In this document: in pieces, positions 7,192 through 15,726 of the stretch
Position numbering within the stretch: position 1 is the first letter of the stretch
Layout: each line of letters starts with the position of its first letter
Assembly: GCA_031404815.1 (NCBI GenBank)
Contig: JANNIH010000016.1
Location: 1 to 64,000 of the forward strand
Direction of reading: 5' to 3'
Origin: DASYKS01 sp031404815
GTDB taxonomy: Bacteria; Acidobacteriota; Thermoanaerobaculia; Multivoradales; UBA5704
DNA: 64,000 bases
Made by a program: the position numbers and the translations under genes
The notes under the pieces: model-generated
What the model was told of the DNA's origin: nothing
Databases searched by the model: none
The model's input: the letters and a program-made list of their open reading frames with translations, nothing else

Positions 7192-9897
7192 ATGAACAGC
7201 GCCGACATTCGTAGCAGTTTCCTCGATTTCTTCACCGAACGCGGGCATCGCCTGTTTCCGAGCGCGCCGCTGGTTCCCCACGGGGACCCGACCCTGCTGT
7301 TCACCAACGCGGGGATGGTGCCGTTCAAGGATGCCTTCTTGGGGATCGAGACCCCCGAAGACCGGCGCGCGGTTTCGGTGCAGCGCTGCCTGCGCGTCTC
7401 GGGCAAGCACAACGATCTCGAAAACGTCGGCCCGAGCCCGCGCCACCACACCTTCTTCGAGATGCTCGGCAACTTCTCGTTCGGCGACTATTTCAAAGCG
7501 GACGCGATCCGCTTCGCCTGGGAGCTGGTGACCAAAGTGTGGGGACTCCCCCCGGCGCACCTGTTCGCGACCGTGTTCGAGCAGGACGACGAAGCCGCAG
7601 AGCTCTGGCGGAAGCTCTCGACCTTGCCGGCCGAGCGCATCCGCCGCTGTGGCGCCAAGGACAACTTCTGGGCGATGGGCGAGACCGGCCCGTGCGGCCC
7701 GTGCAGCGAGATCTTCGTCGATCTCCATCCCGACCGCCCGGAGGTCTCTTGGGACGAGGGGTCGGATTCGGGCCGTTACCTGGAGATCTGGAACCTGGTC
7801 TTCATGCAGTACCAGCGCGAAGAAGGAGGGGCGCTCGCTCCCCTGCCGAATCCGTCGATCGACACCGGCGCAGGGTTGGAGCGGGTTTCCGCGGTGCTCC
7901 AAGGAGTCACCTCGAACTACGACAGCGATCTGTTCCAGCCGATCCTGGAAGCGGCCGCGACACTCTCCGGCCTCCGCTATGGCCCGCAGGCGAACGGCAA
8001 AGCCAGCCCCGAATCCGACACCTCGTTGCGGGTGATCGCCGATCACCTGCGCGCCGTTTCCTTCTTGCTCGCCGACGGCGTCATCCCCGGCAATGAAGGG
8101 CGCGGCTACGTGCTCCGGCGCATCCTCCGTCGGGCGGTTCGCCACGGCATGCGGATCGGGTTCGAGGAGCCATTCCTCCATCGGCTGGTGCCGGTTTTGG
8201 GCGAGGTGCTCGGGGCGGCCTACCCGGAGCTGGGGGCGACGCGGATGGCGTCGGTTGCCGCGATCCAGGCCGAGGAGGAGAAGTTCCTCTCGACCGTGGC
8301 GTCCGGCGCGCGCCAGGTGCAAGAGGAGGTCGAACGGCTGCGGGCGCAAGGCAAGACGACGCTCCCCGGCGCCATGGTGTTCCGTCTCTACGACACCTAC
8401 GGTTTGCCGATCGAGCTGATCCGCGAAATCGCGGAAGAGGAGCGGTTCGGCGTCGACGAGGAAGGGTTTCACCACGCCCTCGAAGGGCAACGCGAACAGT
8501 CGCGCAAAGCGACCAAAGAGGTCCAGAACCGGCTGCTCGCGCTGCGCGAAGAGCTGCGCGGCCACGCCGACATGCCGGAGACCCGTTTCGAAGGGTGGGA
8601 ATCGACGACCCTGGATGGGGCGGGCGTCGCCCGCCTGGCGGCGTTTCGCGACGGCGATCCGCTCCGCGTCTCGGAGCTGAAAGCGGGGGAGTCGGGAGTG
8701 GCGGTCCTCGACCAAACCGTGTTCTACGCCGAAGGTGGGGGCGAGGTCGGCGATACCGGCTGGATTCTCTGGGACGGCGGCAAGGCGCACGTCACCGACA
8801 CGCGCAAGGACAACTCGGGCATCTTCTTTCACTTCGTCGATGTCCTTGCCGGAACGCTCAGCCGGCACCAGAAGGTCGATCTGAAAGTCGATTTCGAGCG
8901 TCGGCAGGCGATCGAGAACAACCACACCGCGACCCACCTGTTGCACGCCGCGCTCCGCCAGGTGGTCGGCCAGAGCGCGCGCCAGGCCGGCTCGCTGGTC
9001 GCCCCCGACCGGTTGCGCTTCGACTTCACCTACCACCGCGGCCTGCTCGCGCCCGAGGTGCAGAAGGTCGAGGATCTCGTCAACGAGTGGATACGCCGAG
9101 CGGTGCCGACCGATTTTCGTTTCCGCAGCTACCAAGAGGCGGTCGCGGCGGGAGCGATGGCGCTATTCGGCGAGAAGTACGGCGACACGGTGCGCACCGT
9201 CGAGATCCAAGGGTTGTCGATGGAGCTCTGCGGCGGCTGCCACGTGGGCAATTCCGGTGAGATCGGCCTGTTTCTGATCGAATCGGAGCGCGGCGTCGCC
9301 TCCGGCGTGCGACGGATCGAAGCGGTGACCGGCACCGGGGCGCTCGCCGCGGTCCGCGCGCAGCGCATCGCCTACGATGGGTTGATCGAGACGCTCGGAA
9401 TCAAAACCGCCGATCCGGCCCAGCAGCGGGAACGCGCCGCCCAGCAGAAGACGCGCACGGCCGAGCTCGAAAACGAAGTGAAGAAGCTCCGGCTGCAGCT
9501 GGTCTCCGGAGGAAGCAAGAGCGGAGCCGCGGCGGCAGCCGACGACGAGACGATCGACGTCCTCGGCATCAAAGTCCTGGCGCGCGAAGTACCCCACGCC
9601 CCGGCCGACGACCTGCGCGCCATGGCCGACGCGCTCCGCGCGAAACTCGGCTCCGGCGTGGTTATTCTGGGTGCCCGCGAAGAGGGCAACGTCAGCCTGA
9701 TCGCCGCGGTGACCAAAGACCTGACCGACCGGGTGAAGGCGGGCGACCTGGTGAAAAAGCTCTCCGCCTTCATCGGCGGCCGAGGCGGCGGCCGCCCCGA
9801 CTTCGCCCAAGCGGGCGGCAAACAACCCGAAAACCTACCCGCGGCGCTCGCGGCGGCGGGGGATGCGGTGCGGGAGCAGTTGGGGGATAGGGGCTAG
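7192..9897 (+). CDS. alaS: alanyl-tRNA synthetase
   Basis: A 901-residue class II aminoacyl-tRNA synthetase attaching alanine to tRNA-Ala. In order: catalytic core from MNSADIRSSFLDFF with HTFFEMLGNFSFGDYFK (motif 2) and GAGLERV (motif 3), an RNA-recognition region, the editing domain with HTATHLLH (about residues 577-584) and CGGCH (about 680) that clears mischarged Ser/Gly, and the C-Ala domain with the glycine-rich IGGRGGGRPDFAQAGG tail. Length is normal. It is divergent from purH and followed by a gene with its own ribosome site. Confidence 0.97.
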   Translation: MNSADIRSSFLDFFTERGHRLFPSAPLVPHGDPTLLFTNAGMVPFKDAFLGIETPEDRRAVSVQRCLRVSGKHNDLENVGPSPRHHTFFEMLGNFSFGDYFKADAIRFAWELVTKVWGLPPAHLFATVFEQDDEAAELWRKLSTLPAERIRRCGAKDNFWAMGETGPCGPCSEIFVDLHPDRPEVSWDEGSDSGRYLEIWNLVFMQYQREEGGALAPLPNPSIDTGAGLERVSAVLQGVTSNYDSDLFQPILEAAATLSGLRYGPQANGKASPESDTSLRVIADHLRAVSFLLADGVIPGNEGRGYVLRRILRRAVRHGMRIGFEEPFLHRLVPVLGEVLGAAYPELGATRMASVAAIQAEEEKFLSTVASGARQVQEEVERLRAQGKTTLPGAMVFRLYDTYGLPIELIREIAEEERFGVDEEGFHHALEGQREQSRKATKEVQNRLLALREELRGHADMPETRFEGWESTTLDGAGVARLAAFRDGDPLRVSELKAGESGVAVLDQTVFYAEGGGEVGDTGWILWDGGKAHVTDTRKDNSGIFFHFVDVLAGTLSRHQKVDLKVDFERRQAIENNHTATHLLHAALRQVVGQSARQAGSLVAPDRLRFDFTYHRGLLAPEVQKVEDLVNEWIRRAVPTDFRFRSYQEAVAAGAMALFGEKYGDTVRTVEIQGLSMELCGGCHVGNSGEIGLFLIESERGVASGVRRIEAVTGTGALAAVRAQRIAYDGLIETLGIKTADPAQQRERAAQQKTRTAELENEVKKLRLQLVSGGSKSGAAAAADDETIDVLGIKVLAREVPHAPADDLRAMADALRAKLGSGVVILGAREEGNVSLIAAVTKDLTDRVKAGDLVKKLSAFIGGRGGGRPDFAQAGGKQPENLPAALAAAGDAVREQLGDRG

Positions 9898-9957
9898 CGC
9901 GCGGGCGACTCTGATAGATTCCGCGGCGAACTCATTTCGGCCCAGGAGGTTGCCCAC

Positions 9958-11583
9958 ATGTCCAGGACCCCCCTGTTTCGCTACCTTGCTCGCGCAGCGC
10001 GACTCGCTCGCGCGGCGCAAGCTTCCGGCGCCTCTTCGGCGGAAGTGGTCGAGCGCTGGCGCGAGAGCGTCCAGTTCTCGCGGCGCAGTTTTCTCGCGAC
10101 CGCGGGCGCCGCCACCGTAGGGCTCGCCGCCGGCTGCGGCAAGTTGAAGCAGCTCACCGGAGGGGGCGGGGGTAAATCGGGGGACCGGCCGGTCCTGATC
10201 ATCGGCGGCGGCATCGCGGGCCTCACCTGCGCCTATCGGCTGCATCAGCAGAACGTGCCGGTGCGGGTGATCGAAGGGCAGAAGCGGGTGGGCGGCCGAA
10301 TGTTTTCCCTGACCGACTACTTCCCCGAAAAGCAGGTGTGCGAGCTGGGTGGCGAGCTGGTCGACTCCGGTCACGAGACGATTCGCGGCCTGTGTGACGA
10401 GCTGGGTCTGGCACTCGACGACTTCGACACCGACGATCCGAAGCTCTCGGCCGATCTCTGGTATTTCGACGGCGAGCGGCGGAAGGACGAAGACGTGGTC
10501 GAGGCGTTCAAGCCCGTAGCCGAGAAGATGGCTGCCTCGTGGGAAGAGGTGACCGGCGATTCGTTCGACTACCAGAATCCAAACGGCGCAGGGCGGGTCG
10601 ACAACCTGTCGATCGCCCAATGGCTCGACGAGGCGGAGTGCGACGGCTGGTTCCGGAAGCTGCTCGACGTCGCTTACGTCACCGAGTATGGCCGTGAGAT
10701 CACCGAGCAGTCGGCCTGGAACATGCTCTACCTGATCGACTACGAGACGCCCGATCCGTTCCGCATCTTCGGCGACAGCGACGAGCGCTACCACATCCGC
10801 GGCGGCAACGATCAGGTGCCCAAACTGCTCGCCGGCAAACTGGGCGAGCGGGTCGAGACGAACAGTCGGCTGGAATCGATCTCCCGCGCCTCCGACGGCT
10901 CGTACCGCTGCTCGGTCCGGCGCGATGCGACCTCGGAGACGATCTCCGCCGATCGGGTGGTATGTGCTTTGCCCTTCACCATGCTGCGCGAAGTGAAGAT
11001 GGACATCGAGCTGCCGGCGGTCAAGAAGAAGGCGATCGCCGAGATCGGCTACGGCACGAATGCCAAGCTGATGGTCGGCTTCTCCGAGCGCGTCTGGCGT
11101 ACCGGCGCGGTCGCTTCGAACGGCAGTAGCTTGAGCGACCTGCCGATCCAGCTCACCTGGGAGTCGACCCGGCTCCAGGCCGGCAAGGGGGGCATTCTGG
11201 TCGGCTTTACCGGCGGCGAGCGCGGGCTGGCGATGGGCGAAGGGACACCGGCCGACCAGGCGGAGAAGTTCGTCGCCGAGCTGGAGAAGATCTTTCCCGG
11301 AGTGGCCGAACGGCGCACCGGCGAGACCCGCTTCCATTGGCCGACCTTCCCCTGGATGAAAGCGAGCTACGCCTGCTATCTGCCCGGCCAGTGGACCACG
11401 ATCTGTGGTGCCGAAGGGGAGCGGGTGGACCAGCTCCACTTCTGCGGTGAGCATACCTCCGCCGACTTCCAGGGCTACATGGAAGGGGGCGCCGAGAGCG
11501 GCACCCGGGTGGCCCACGAGATTCTGGTCGATCTGGGGCTCGAAAAGCCGGAACCCGAGGCGAAGGAAAAAGCCGCCGCCTGA
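9958..11583 (+). CDS. flavin-dependent amine oxidase, Tat-exported lipoprotein
   Basis: A 541-residue FAD-dependent oxidoreductase of the monoamine oxidase / phytoene desaturase superfamily. The N-terminus has an unusually long leader (about 40 residues) before a twin-arginine signal, SRRSFLATAGAATVGLAAGC, which ends in a lipobox-like cysteine, so export in folded form with lipid anchoring is likely. Then come the dinucleotide-binding motif IIGGGIAGLTCAYRL with VIEGQKRVGGR, and the C-terminal FAD motif HFCGEHTSADFQGYMEGGAESG. It probably oxidises a primary or polyamine to an aldehyde with H2O2 at the cell envelope; the substrate is unknown. A strong AGGAGG ribosome site precedes the ATG, and a terminator hairpin follows the gene. 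Confidence 0.88.
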   Translation: MSRTPLFRYLARAARLARAAQASGASSAEVVERWRESVQFSRRSFLATAGAATVGLAAGCGKLKQLTGGGGGKSGDRPVLIIGGGIAGLTCAYRLHQQNVPVRVIEGQKRVGGRMFSLTDYFPEKQVCELGGELVDSGHETIRGLCDELGLALDDFDTDDPKLSADLWYFDGERRKDEDVVEAFKPVAEKMAASWEEVTGDSFDYQNPNGAGRVDNLSIAQWLDEAECDGWFRKLLDVAYVTEYGREITEQSAWNMLYLIDYETPDPFRIFGDSDERYHIRGGNDQVPKLLAGKLGERVETNSRLESISRASDGSYRCSVRRDATSETISADRVVCALPFTMLREVKMDIELPAVKKKAIAEIGYGTNAKLMVGFSERVWRTGAVASNGSSLSDLPIQLTWESTRLQAGKGGILVGFTGGERGLAMGEGTPADQAEKFVAELEKIFPGVAERRTGETRFHWPTFPWMKASYACYLPGQWTTICGAEGERVDQLHFCGEHTSADFQGYMEGGAESGTRVAHEILVDLGLEKPEPEAKEKAAA

Positions 11584-11589
11584 TCCCGT

Positions 11590-11622
11590 CCCGCGGCGGG
11601 TTTGATGCCTGCCGCGGGTTTT
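11590..11622 (+). terminator. rho-independent terminator of the amine oxidase gene
   Basis: An 8-bp GC stem (cccgcggc at 11590-11597 and gccgcggg at 11611-11618) encloses a 13-nt loop and is followed by four T residues. It lies just after the stop codon of the amine oxidase gene. Confidence 0.6.
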
Positions 11623-11741
11623 GGCTTTGCAGCGCAAAGTACTTGACGTGCGGGGCGGCGCGCCATAGATTGCGCCCCGTGCCCGCCCTTCATCCCGTCC
11701 CTTCCGATCCGCCCGAACCCCAATCGCTCCATGTCCGGGCG

Positions 11742-12296
11742 ATGGACAACCTGCGCTACATCCGGGAGACGATGGAGGGGGCGGCGCGGTTCACCGGGGT
11801 CTCCGGCTTCGGCGAAATGGCGGTTGGCGCCACTGCGCTCGGCGCGGCCTGGCTCGCCTCAAGCCGCCCCGAGCCAACGTCTTGGCTCACGATCTGGCTC
11901 GGCGAGGCGATCCTCGCGTTCCTGGTCACGTTCGGTGCGATCGCCTGGAAGGCGCGCCGCGCGGGCCTCAGCTTGATTACCAAGCCCGGTCGCCGCTTTG
12001 CGTTCGCCCTGTTCCCGACCCTGGTGGCCGGCGCGCTGCTCACGTTTGTCCTGGTGCGCGAAGGGCGGCTCGAAATCCTTCCCGGTCTCTGGCTCTTGCT
12101 CTACGGCGCCGGGGTTGCGACCGGTGGCGCGTTCGCGGTGCGTACGGTGCCGGTGATGGGGCTGTCGTTCATGGCGCTCGGCGCCGCCGAGCTGGTGTTC
12201 GGCCCGGTCGCTTCGCGCGACGCGCTGCTCGCCGTGGGCTTCGGCGGACTCCACCTGATCTTCGGCGCGATCATCGCCAGGCGGCACGGTGGCTAG
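11742..12296 (+). CDS. conserved hypothetical membrane protein
   Basis: A ~184-residue protein with six predicted membrane segments; two loops carry short basic stretches (WKARRAG, KPGRR). It begins MDNLRYIRETMEGAARFTGVSGFG, an amphipathic N-terminal stretch seen in uncharacterised membrane proteins that pair with a small winged-helix regulator. That regulator follows here: its ATG lies 56 bp downstream, and a possible upstream GTG overlaps this stop. I start at the ATG at 11742; an in-frame GTG at 11679 would add 21 proline-rich residues. Function is unknown. The pairing suggests that the regulator controls this gene, or that the membrane protein influences the regulator. Confidence 0.68.
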   Translation: MDNLRYIRETMEGAARFTGVSGFGEMAVGATALGAAWLASSRPEPTSWLTIWLGEAILAFLVTFGAIAWKARRAGLSLITKPGRRFAFALFPTLVAGALLTFVLVREGRLEILPGLWLLLYGAGVATGGAFAVRTVPVMGLSFMALGAAELVFGPVASRDALLAVGFGGLHLIFGAIIARRHGG

Positions 12297-12351
12297 GCGG
12301 GCCAATCTGGTGCGCGGGCCGGAGAGCGACGAGCCAAGCGAGGGGGACGAG

Positions 12352-12711
12352 ATGGAGAAGACCCCGACACCTCGCGCCGCGCCCGCAGTCCCTGCCTCGT
12401 TGGCGACACCGGGCTCGGCGCTCGATCTCGACCGGTTGATCCACGAGCGAATCCGGCTCGGCATCCTCTCGGCCCTGGCGGTCAACGACACGCTGACCTT
12501 CAACGATCTGAAGCACCTGCTCGAGACGACCGACGGCAACCTGAGCGTTCACGCGAGGAAACTCGAAGACGCCGGCTACATCGTCTGCGCCAAGCGGTTC
12601 GAGGGGCGCGTACCGAAGACCGAATACCGCCTCGCGATGCCGGGGCGGCGCGCCCTGGAGCGCTATCTGGACCACATGGAAGCGCTGATCCGCGCCACAC
12701 GCCATGCCTGA
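12352..12711 (+). CDS. winged-helix transcriptional regulator (HTH_34 type)
   Basis: A 119-residue DNA-binding protein with a single winged helix-turn-helix: LIHERIRLGILSALAVNDTL, TFNDLKHLLETTDGNLSVHA (recognition helix) and KLEDAGYIVCAKRFEGRVPK (wing). It closes with the TEYRLAMPGRRALERYLDHM helix typical of the small MarR/ArsR-like family Pfam calls HTH_34. The start is the ATG at 12352 behind GAGGGGG; a GTG at 12289 overlapping the previous stop would add 21 residues. It is probably co-transcribed with the membrane protein upstream. It has no obvious ligand-binding domain, so its signal is unknown. Confidence 0.8.
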   Translation: MEKTPTPRAAPAVPASLATPGSALDLDRLIHERIRLGILSALAVNDTLTFNDLKHLLETTDGNLSVHARKLEDAGYIVCAKRFEGRVPKTEYRLAMPGRRALERYLDHMEALIRATRHA

Positions 12712-12773
12712 CCCTTTTTTCTCTGGAGACTTTGCCGAATGAAGCGCTTTGCTGTAGCTCAGTGGAGGGTGCG

Positions 12774-13532
12774 ATGAACGGTTCCGAAGCGCTCCACGTC
12801 GCGATCATCATGGATGGCAACGGCCGTTGGGCGACCCGACGCGGACGTTCGCGCACCGCTGGGCATCGGGCGGGGGCGACGGCGGTTCGCCGGACTGTCG
12901 AGGCGGCGCCTCGGCTTGGGATCGGCACCCTCACGCTCTATGCCTTCTCGTCCGATAACTGGCAACGCCCGCCCATCGAAGTTTCGGCTCTGATGCGGCT
13001 GTTTCATGCCTATCTCGCCAACGAGGCCGAACGGGCGGCGGAGAACGGTGTGCGGATCGAAGTGATCGGGCGCCGCGACCGCCTGTCGCCCGAGCTTCTG
13101 CGGGCGATCGAGCGGGCCGAAGCGACAACCTTGGGCGGCGAGCGCCTTTGCCTACGGATCGCAGTCGACTATTCGGCCCGCGACGCGATTCTCTGTGCGG
13201 CGGATCGTCTGCGCGCGCTCCCCGCCACCGGGGCGGTCGATCGCGAGACCTTCTCGCGTCTTCTGGCCGGAGCGATTCATGGCGCAGCGGCGCCGGATGT
13301 CGATCTACTGATTCGCACCGGCGGCGAGCAGCGGCTGTCCGACTTTCTGCTCTGGGAGTGCGCCTACGCCGAGCTGGTCTTCACCGAGCGGATGTGGCCC
13401 GATTTCGGCGCCGACGACCTCGGCGCGGCGGTCGAGAATTTTCACCATCGCGAACGTCGCTACGGCAAGGTGTTGGAGATGCCGCGGGCGCGGGAACAGA
13501 CCCCGCGCGCGCGGATCGCGGCGCGGGGTTGA
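12774..13532 (+). CDS. uppS: undecaprenyl diphosphate synthase (cis-prenyltransferase)
   Basis: A 252-residue cytoplasmic enzyme that extends farnesyl diphosphate with isopentenyl units in cis to make the C55 lipid carrier for peptidoglycan and other wall polymers. Signature motifs are complete: HVAIIMDGNGRWA with the catalytic Asp near residue 14, GHRAGA, LTLYAFSSDNWQRP, and the C-terminal RTGGEQRLSDFLLWECAYAE. The ATG at 12774 follows a GGAGGG site. It is convergent with htpG, the two stop codons being 7 bp apart. The last ~15 residues are arginine-rich and not conserved in the family. Confidence 0.95.
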   Translation: MNGSEALHVAIIMDGNGRWATRRGRSRTAGHRAGATAVRRTVEAAPRLGIGTLTLYAFSSDNWQRPPIEVSALMRLFHAYLANEAERAAENGVRIEVIGRRDRLSPELLRAIERAEATTLGGERLCLRIAVDYSARDAILCAADRLRALPATGAVDRETFSRLLAGAIHGAAAPDVDLLIRTGGEQRLSDFLLWECAYAELVFTERMWPDFGADDLGAAVENFHHRERRYGKVLEMPRAREQTPRARIAARG

Positions 13533-13539
13533 GGCGTTC

Positions 13540-15627
13540 CTACCCTTCGACGACCGGTTCTTCGGCCTTCGGCACTTCGATGATCACATCTTCGGGCCTG
13601 ATCTCCGGCTGATCGGCCTCCGGCTCTGCGGCCTTCGGTTCCTCAGCCACCGGCTCCGGCTTCGGCGCCGGTTCCGGGGGGGGCGGTACGCCGTCGAGGC
13701 CGCGGGTCATCAGGTCGGAGACCGCGCGGTTGAAGCGGACGACGTCCGGGATCTCCGCGCTCTCGGCGAGCAGGCCGTAGCCGAGCAACAGCTGGGCGTA
13801 ATCTTCCACCCGCGAGTCTTTCGGATCGGCATGCCAGAGCCCGTGCAGGCGGGTGAGGATCGGGTGGGTCGGGTTGAGTTCGACGATCCGGCGTTGCGCC
13901 GGGCCGCCGCCCTTGCCTTTCTGGAGCAACCGTTCGAGCTGCGGGCTGTAGTCGTGCTCGGCGCCGACCAGGCAGACCGGTGAGCTGGTGAGCCGGTTGG
14001 TCAGGCGCACCTGCTTGACGTGGGTGTCGAGCAGCTTCTGGAGATGGTCGAGGAACGGGCGCAGGTGCTCTTCTTTGTCCTTGAGTTCCGCCTCCACCTT
14101 CTTCTGTTCGTCTTCGTTGCCCAGCTTGACCGTGCCCTTCTCGACCGACTTCATCTTCTTGCCCTGGACCTCTTGGAGCGACTGCACCAGCAGCTCGTCG
14201 ACCGTGTCGGTCATGAACAGGACTTCGGTCCCCTTCGCCTTGAACGCTTCCAGATGGGGCGAGTTCTCGACCACCTCGCGTGATTCGCCGGTCAGGTAGA
14301 AGATCTCGTTCTGCCCTTCCTGCATCCGGCCGATGTAGTCGGCAAACGAGGTCAGCTTCTCCTGGTCGGCCGACGACTCGAAGACCAGCAGCTCGAGCAG
14401 CTTCTCTTTGTTCTCGTAGTCCGAACTCGTGCCTTCTTTGATGCAGCGGCCGAAGTGCTTGAAAAACTTCAAGTAGGTCTCGTACTCGTTGCTCTTCATC
14501 TCGGCGAACGATTCGAGCAGTTTCTTGGTCAGCCACTTCTTCATCTGGGCGATATGGCGGTCCTGCTGCAGCATCTCGCGCGAGACGTTCAGCTGAAGAT
14601 CGGGCGAATCGACCACGCCGCGGACGAAGCGGAGGTACTGCGGCAGCAGCTCCTCGCATTTTTCCATGATCTGGATGCGCTTGACGTAGAGCTGGAGGGC
14701 CGGCTTGGACGCCACGTAATAGAGGTCGTACGGTGCCTCCGACGGGACGAACAGGAGCGACTGGTACTCGATGCGCCCCTCGGCCTTGTAGGAGAGCACC
14801 TTGAGCGGCTCGTTCCAGTCGTGCGCGATGTGGCGGAAGAAGTCCTTGTACTCGTCGGCCGTGACCTCCGCCTGGGGCCTGGTCCAGATCGGCTTCATCG
14901 AGTTGAGCGTCTTGTCCTCGATCCGGACCGTGACGTCTTCGCCCATCACCTTTTTGTCGAGGTCCTCGTCGTTCTCCGCCTTGAGCACGATCGGGTAGGT
15001 CACAAAATCGGAATAGCGGCGGACCACCCGCTGGATCGCCCAGCGCTCGGCGAAGTCGTCGAGGCCGTTCTCCTTGTCTTCCGGCTTCAAGTGGAGCGTG
15101 ATCGTGGTGCCGTGACCCTTGCGCTCCCCTTCTTCCAGCTGGTAAGTGCCGTCGCCGGTCGATTCCCAGTGCCAGGCCTGATCCTCACCCGCGCGGCGGG
15201 TGACCAGGACGACCTTCTCGGCAGCCATGAACGAGGAATAGAAGCCGACACCGAACTGGCCGATCATCTCGGCGATCGCCTGTTTCGATTCGGCGCCTTC
15301 CATCCGCTCGACCATCTCGCGGGTGCCGGACTTCGCGATCGTGCCGATGTTGTTGATCAGCTCCTCGCGGTTCATGCCGATGCCGTTGTCGGCGATCGTG
15401 AGGGTGCGTGGCTCTCTTGTCGTATCCAGACGGATCTCGAGCTTCTCTTCGCCCAACAGCTCGGGGCGGGTGAGCGCCTCGAACCGGAGCCGGTCGAGCG
15501 CGTCGGACGCGTTCGAGATCAACTCGCGAAGGAAGATCTCTTTGTTCGAGTACAACGAGTGGATCATCAGGTCGAGCAGCTTTTTGGTCTCGGCCTGGAA
15601 CTGCAGGGTTTCAGCGGGGGCAGTCAT
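13540..15627 (-). CDS. htpG: Hsp90-family chaperone HtpG with acidic/proline C-terminal tail
   Basis: A 695-residue ATP-dependent chaperone. The GHKL ATPase domain has ELISNASDALDRLR, DNGIGMNREEL and GQFGVGFYSSF; the middle domain has DSPDLQLNVSREMLQ; the C-terminal dimerisation domain follows. The true start is the ATG at 15627 with an AGAGGAG site; the frame stays open far upstream only as an antisense shadow of the neighbouring gene. Compared with the usual 610-640 residues it carries about 60 extra C-terminal residues rich in Pro, Glu and Ala (PPPEPAPKPEPVAEEPK and onward), which look disordered and could serve as a client- or partner-binding tail. Confidence 0.95.
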   Translation of the reverse strand: MTAPAETLQFQAETKKLLDLMIHSLYSNKEIFLRELISNASDALDRLRFEALTRPELLGEEKLEIRLDTTREPRTLTIADNGIGMNREELINNIGTIAKSGTREMVERMEGAESKQAIAEMIGQFGVGFYSSFMAAEKVVLVTRRAGEDQAWHWESTGDGTYQLEEGERKGHGTTITLHLKPEDKENGLDDFAERWAIQRVVRRYSDFVTYPIVLKAENDEDLDKKVMGEDVTVRIEDKTLNSMKPIWTRPQAEVTADEYKDFFRHIAHDWNEPLKVLSYKAEGRIEYQSLLFVPSEAPYDLYYVASKPALQLYVKRIQIMEKCEELLPQYLRFVRGVVDSPDLQLNVSREMLQQDRHIAQMKKWLTKKLLESFAEMKSNEYETYLKFFKHFGRCIKEGTSSDYENKEKLLELLVFESSADQEKLTSFADYIGRMQEGQNEIFYLTGESREVVENSPHLEAFKAKGTEVLFMTDTVDELLVQSLQEVQGKKMKSVEKGTVKLGNEDEQKKVEAELKDKEEHLRPFLDHLQKLLDTHVKQVRLTNRLTSSPVCLVGAEHDYSPQLERLLQKGKGGGPAQRRIVELNPTHPILTRLHGLWHADPKDSRVEDYAQLLLGYGLLAESAEIPDVVRFNRAVSDLMTRGLDGVPPPPEPAPKPEPVAEEPKAAEPEADQPEIRPEDVIIEVPKAEEPVVEG

Positions 15628-15726
15628 GCGGTTCTCCTCTTTCCGAATTGTATCAGTGTGGGGAAGTGGGGCAAGCGAGACGCGTCGGACGACGAGACTT
15701 TCGGTCGACCGCGATAGAGTCGCGGA

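Noticed and set aside
7114..9135. 673-residue open frame antisense to alaS
   Set aside because: Long antisense frames are common in GC-rich DNA with strong third-position bias. It has Arg/Gly/Asp/Glu-rich low-complexity composition, no family resemblance, and lies fully inside a clear gene.
14455..15717. 420-residue open frame antisense to htpG
   Set aside because: Shadow of htpG with repetitive hydrophobic/charged composition and no recognisable domain.
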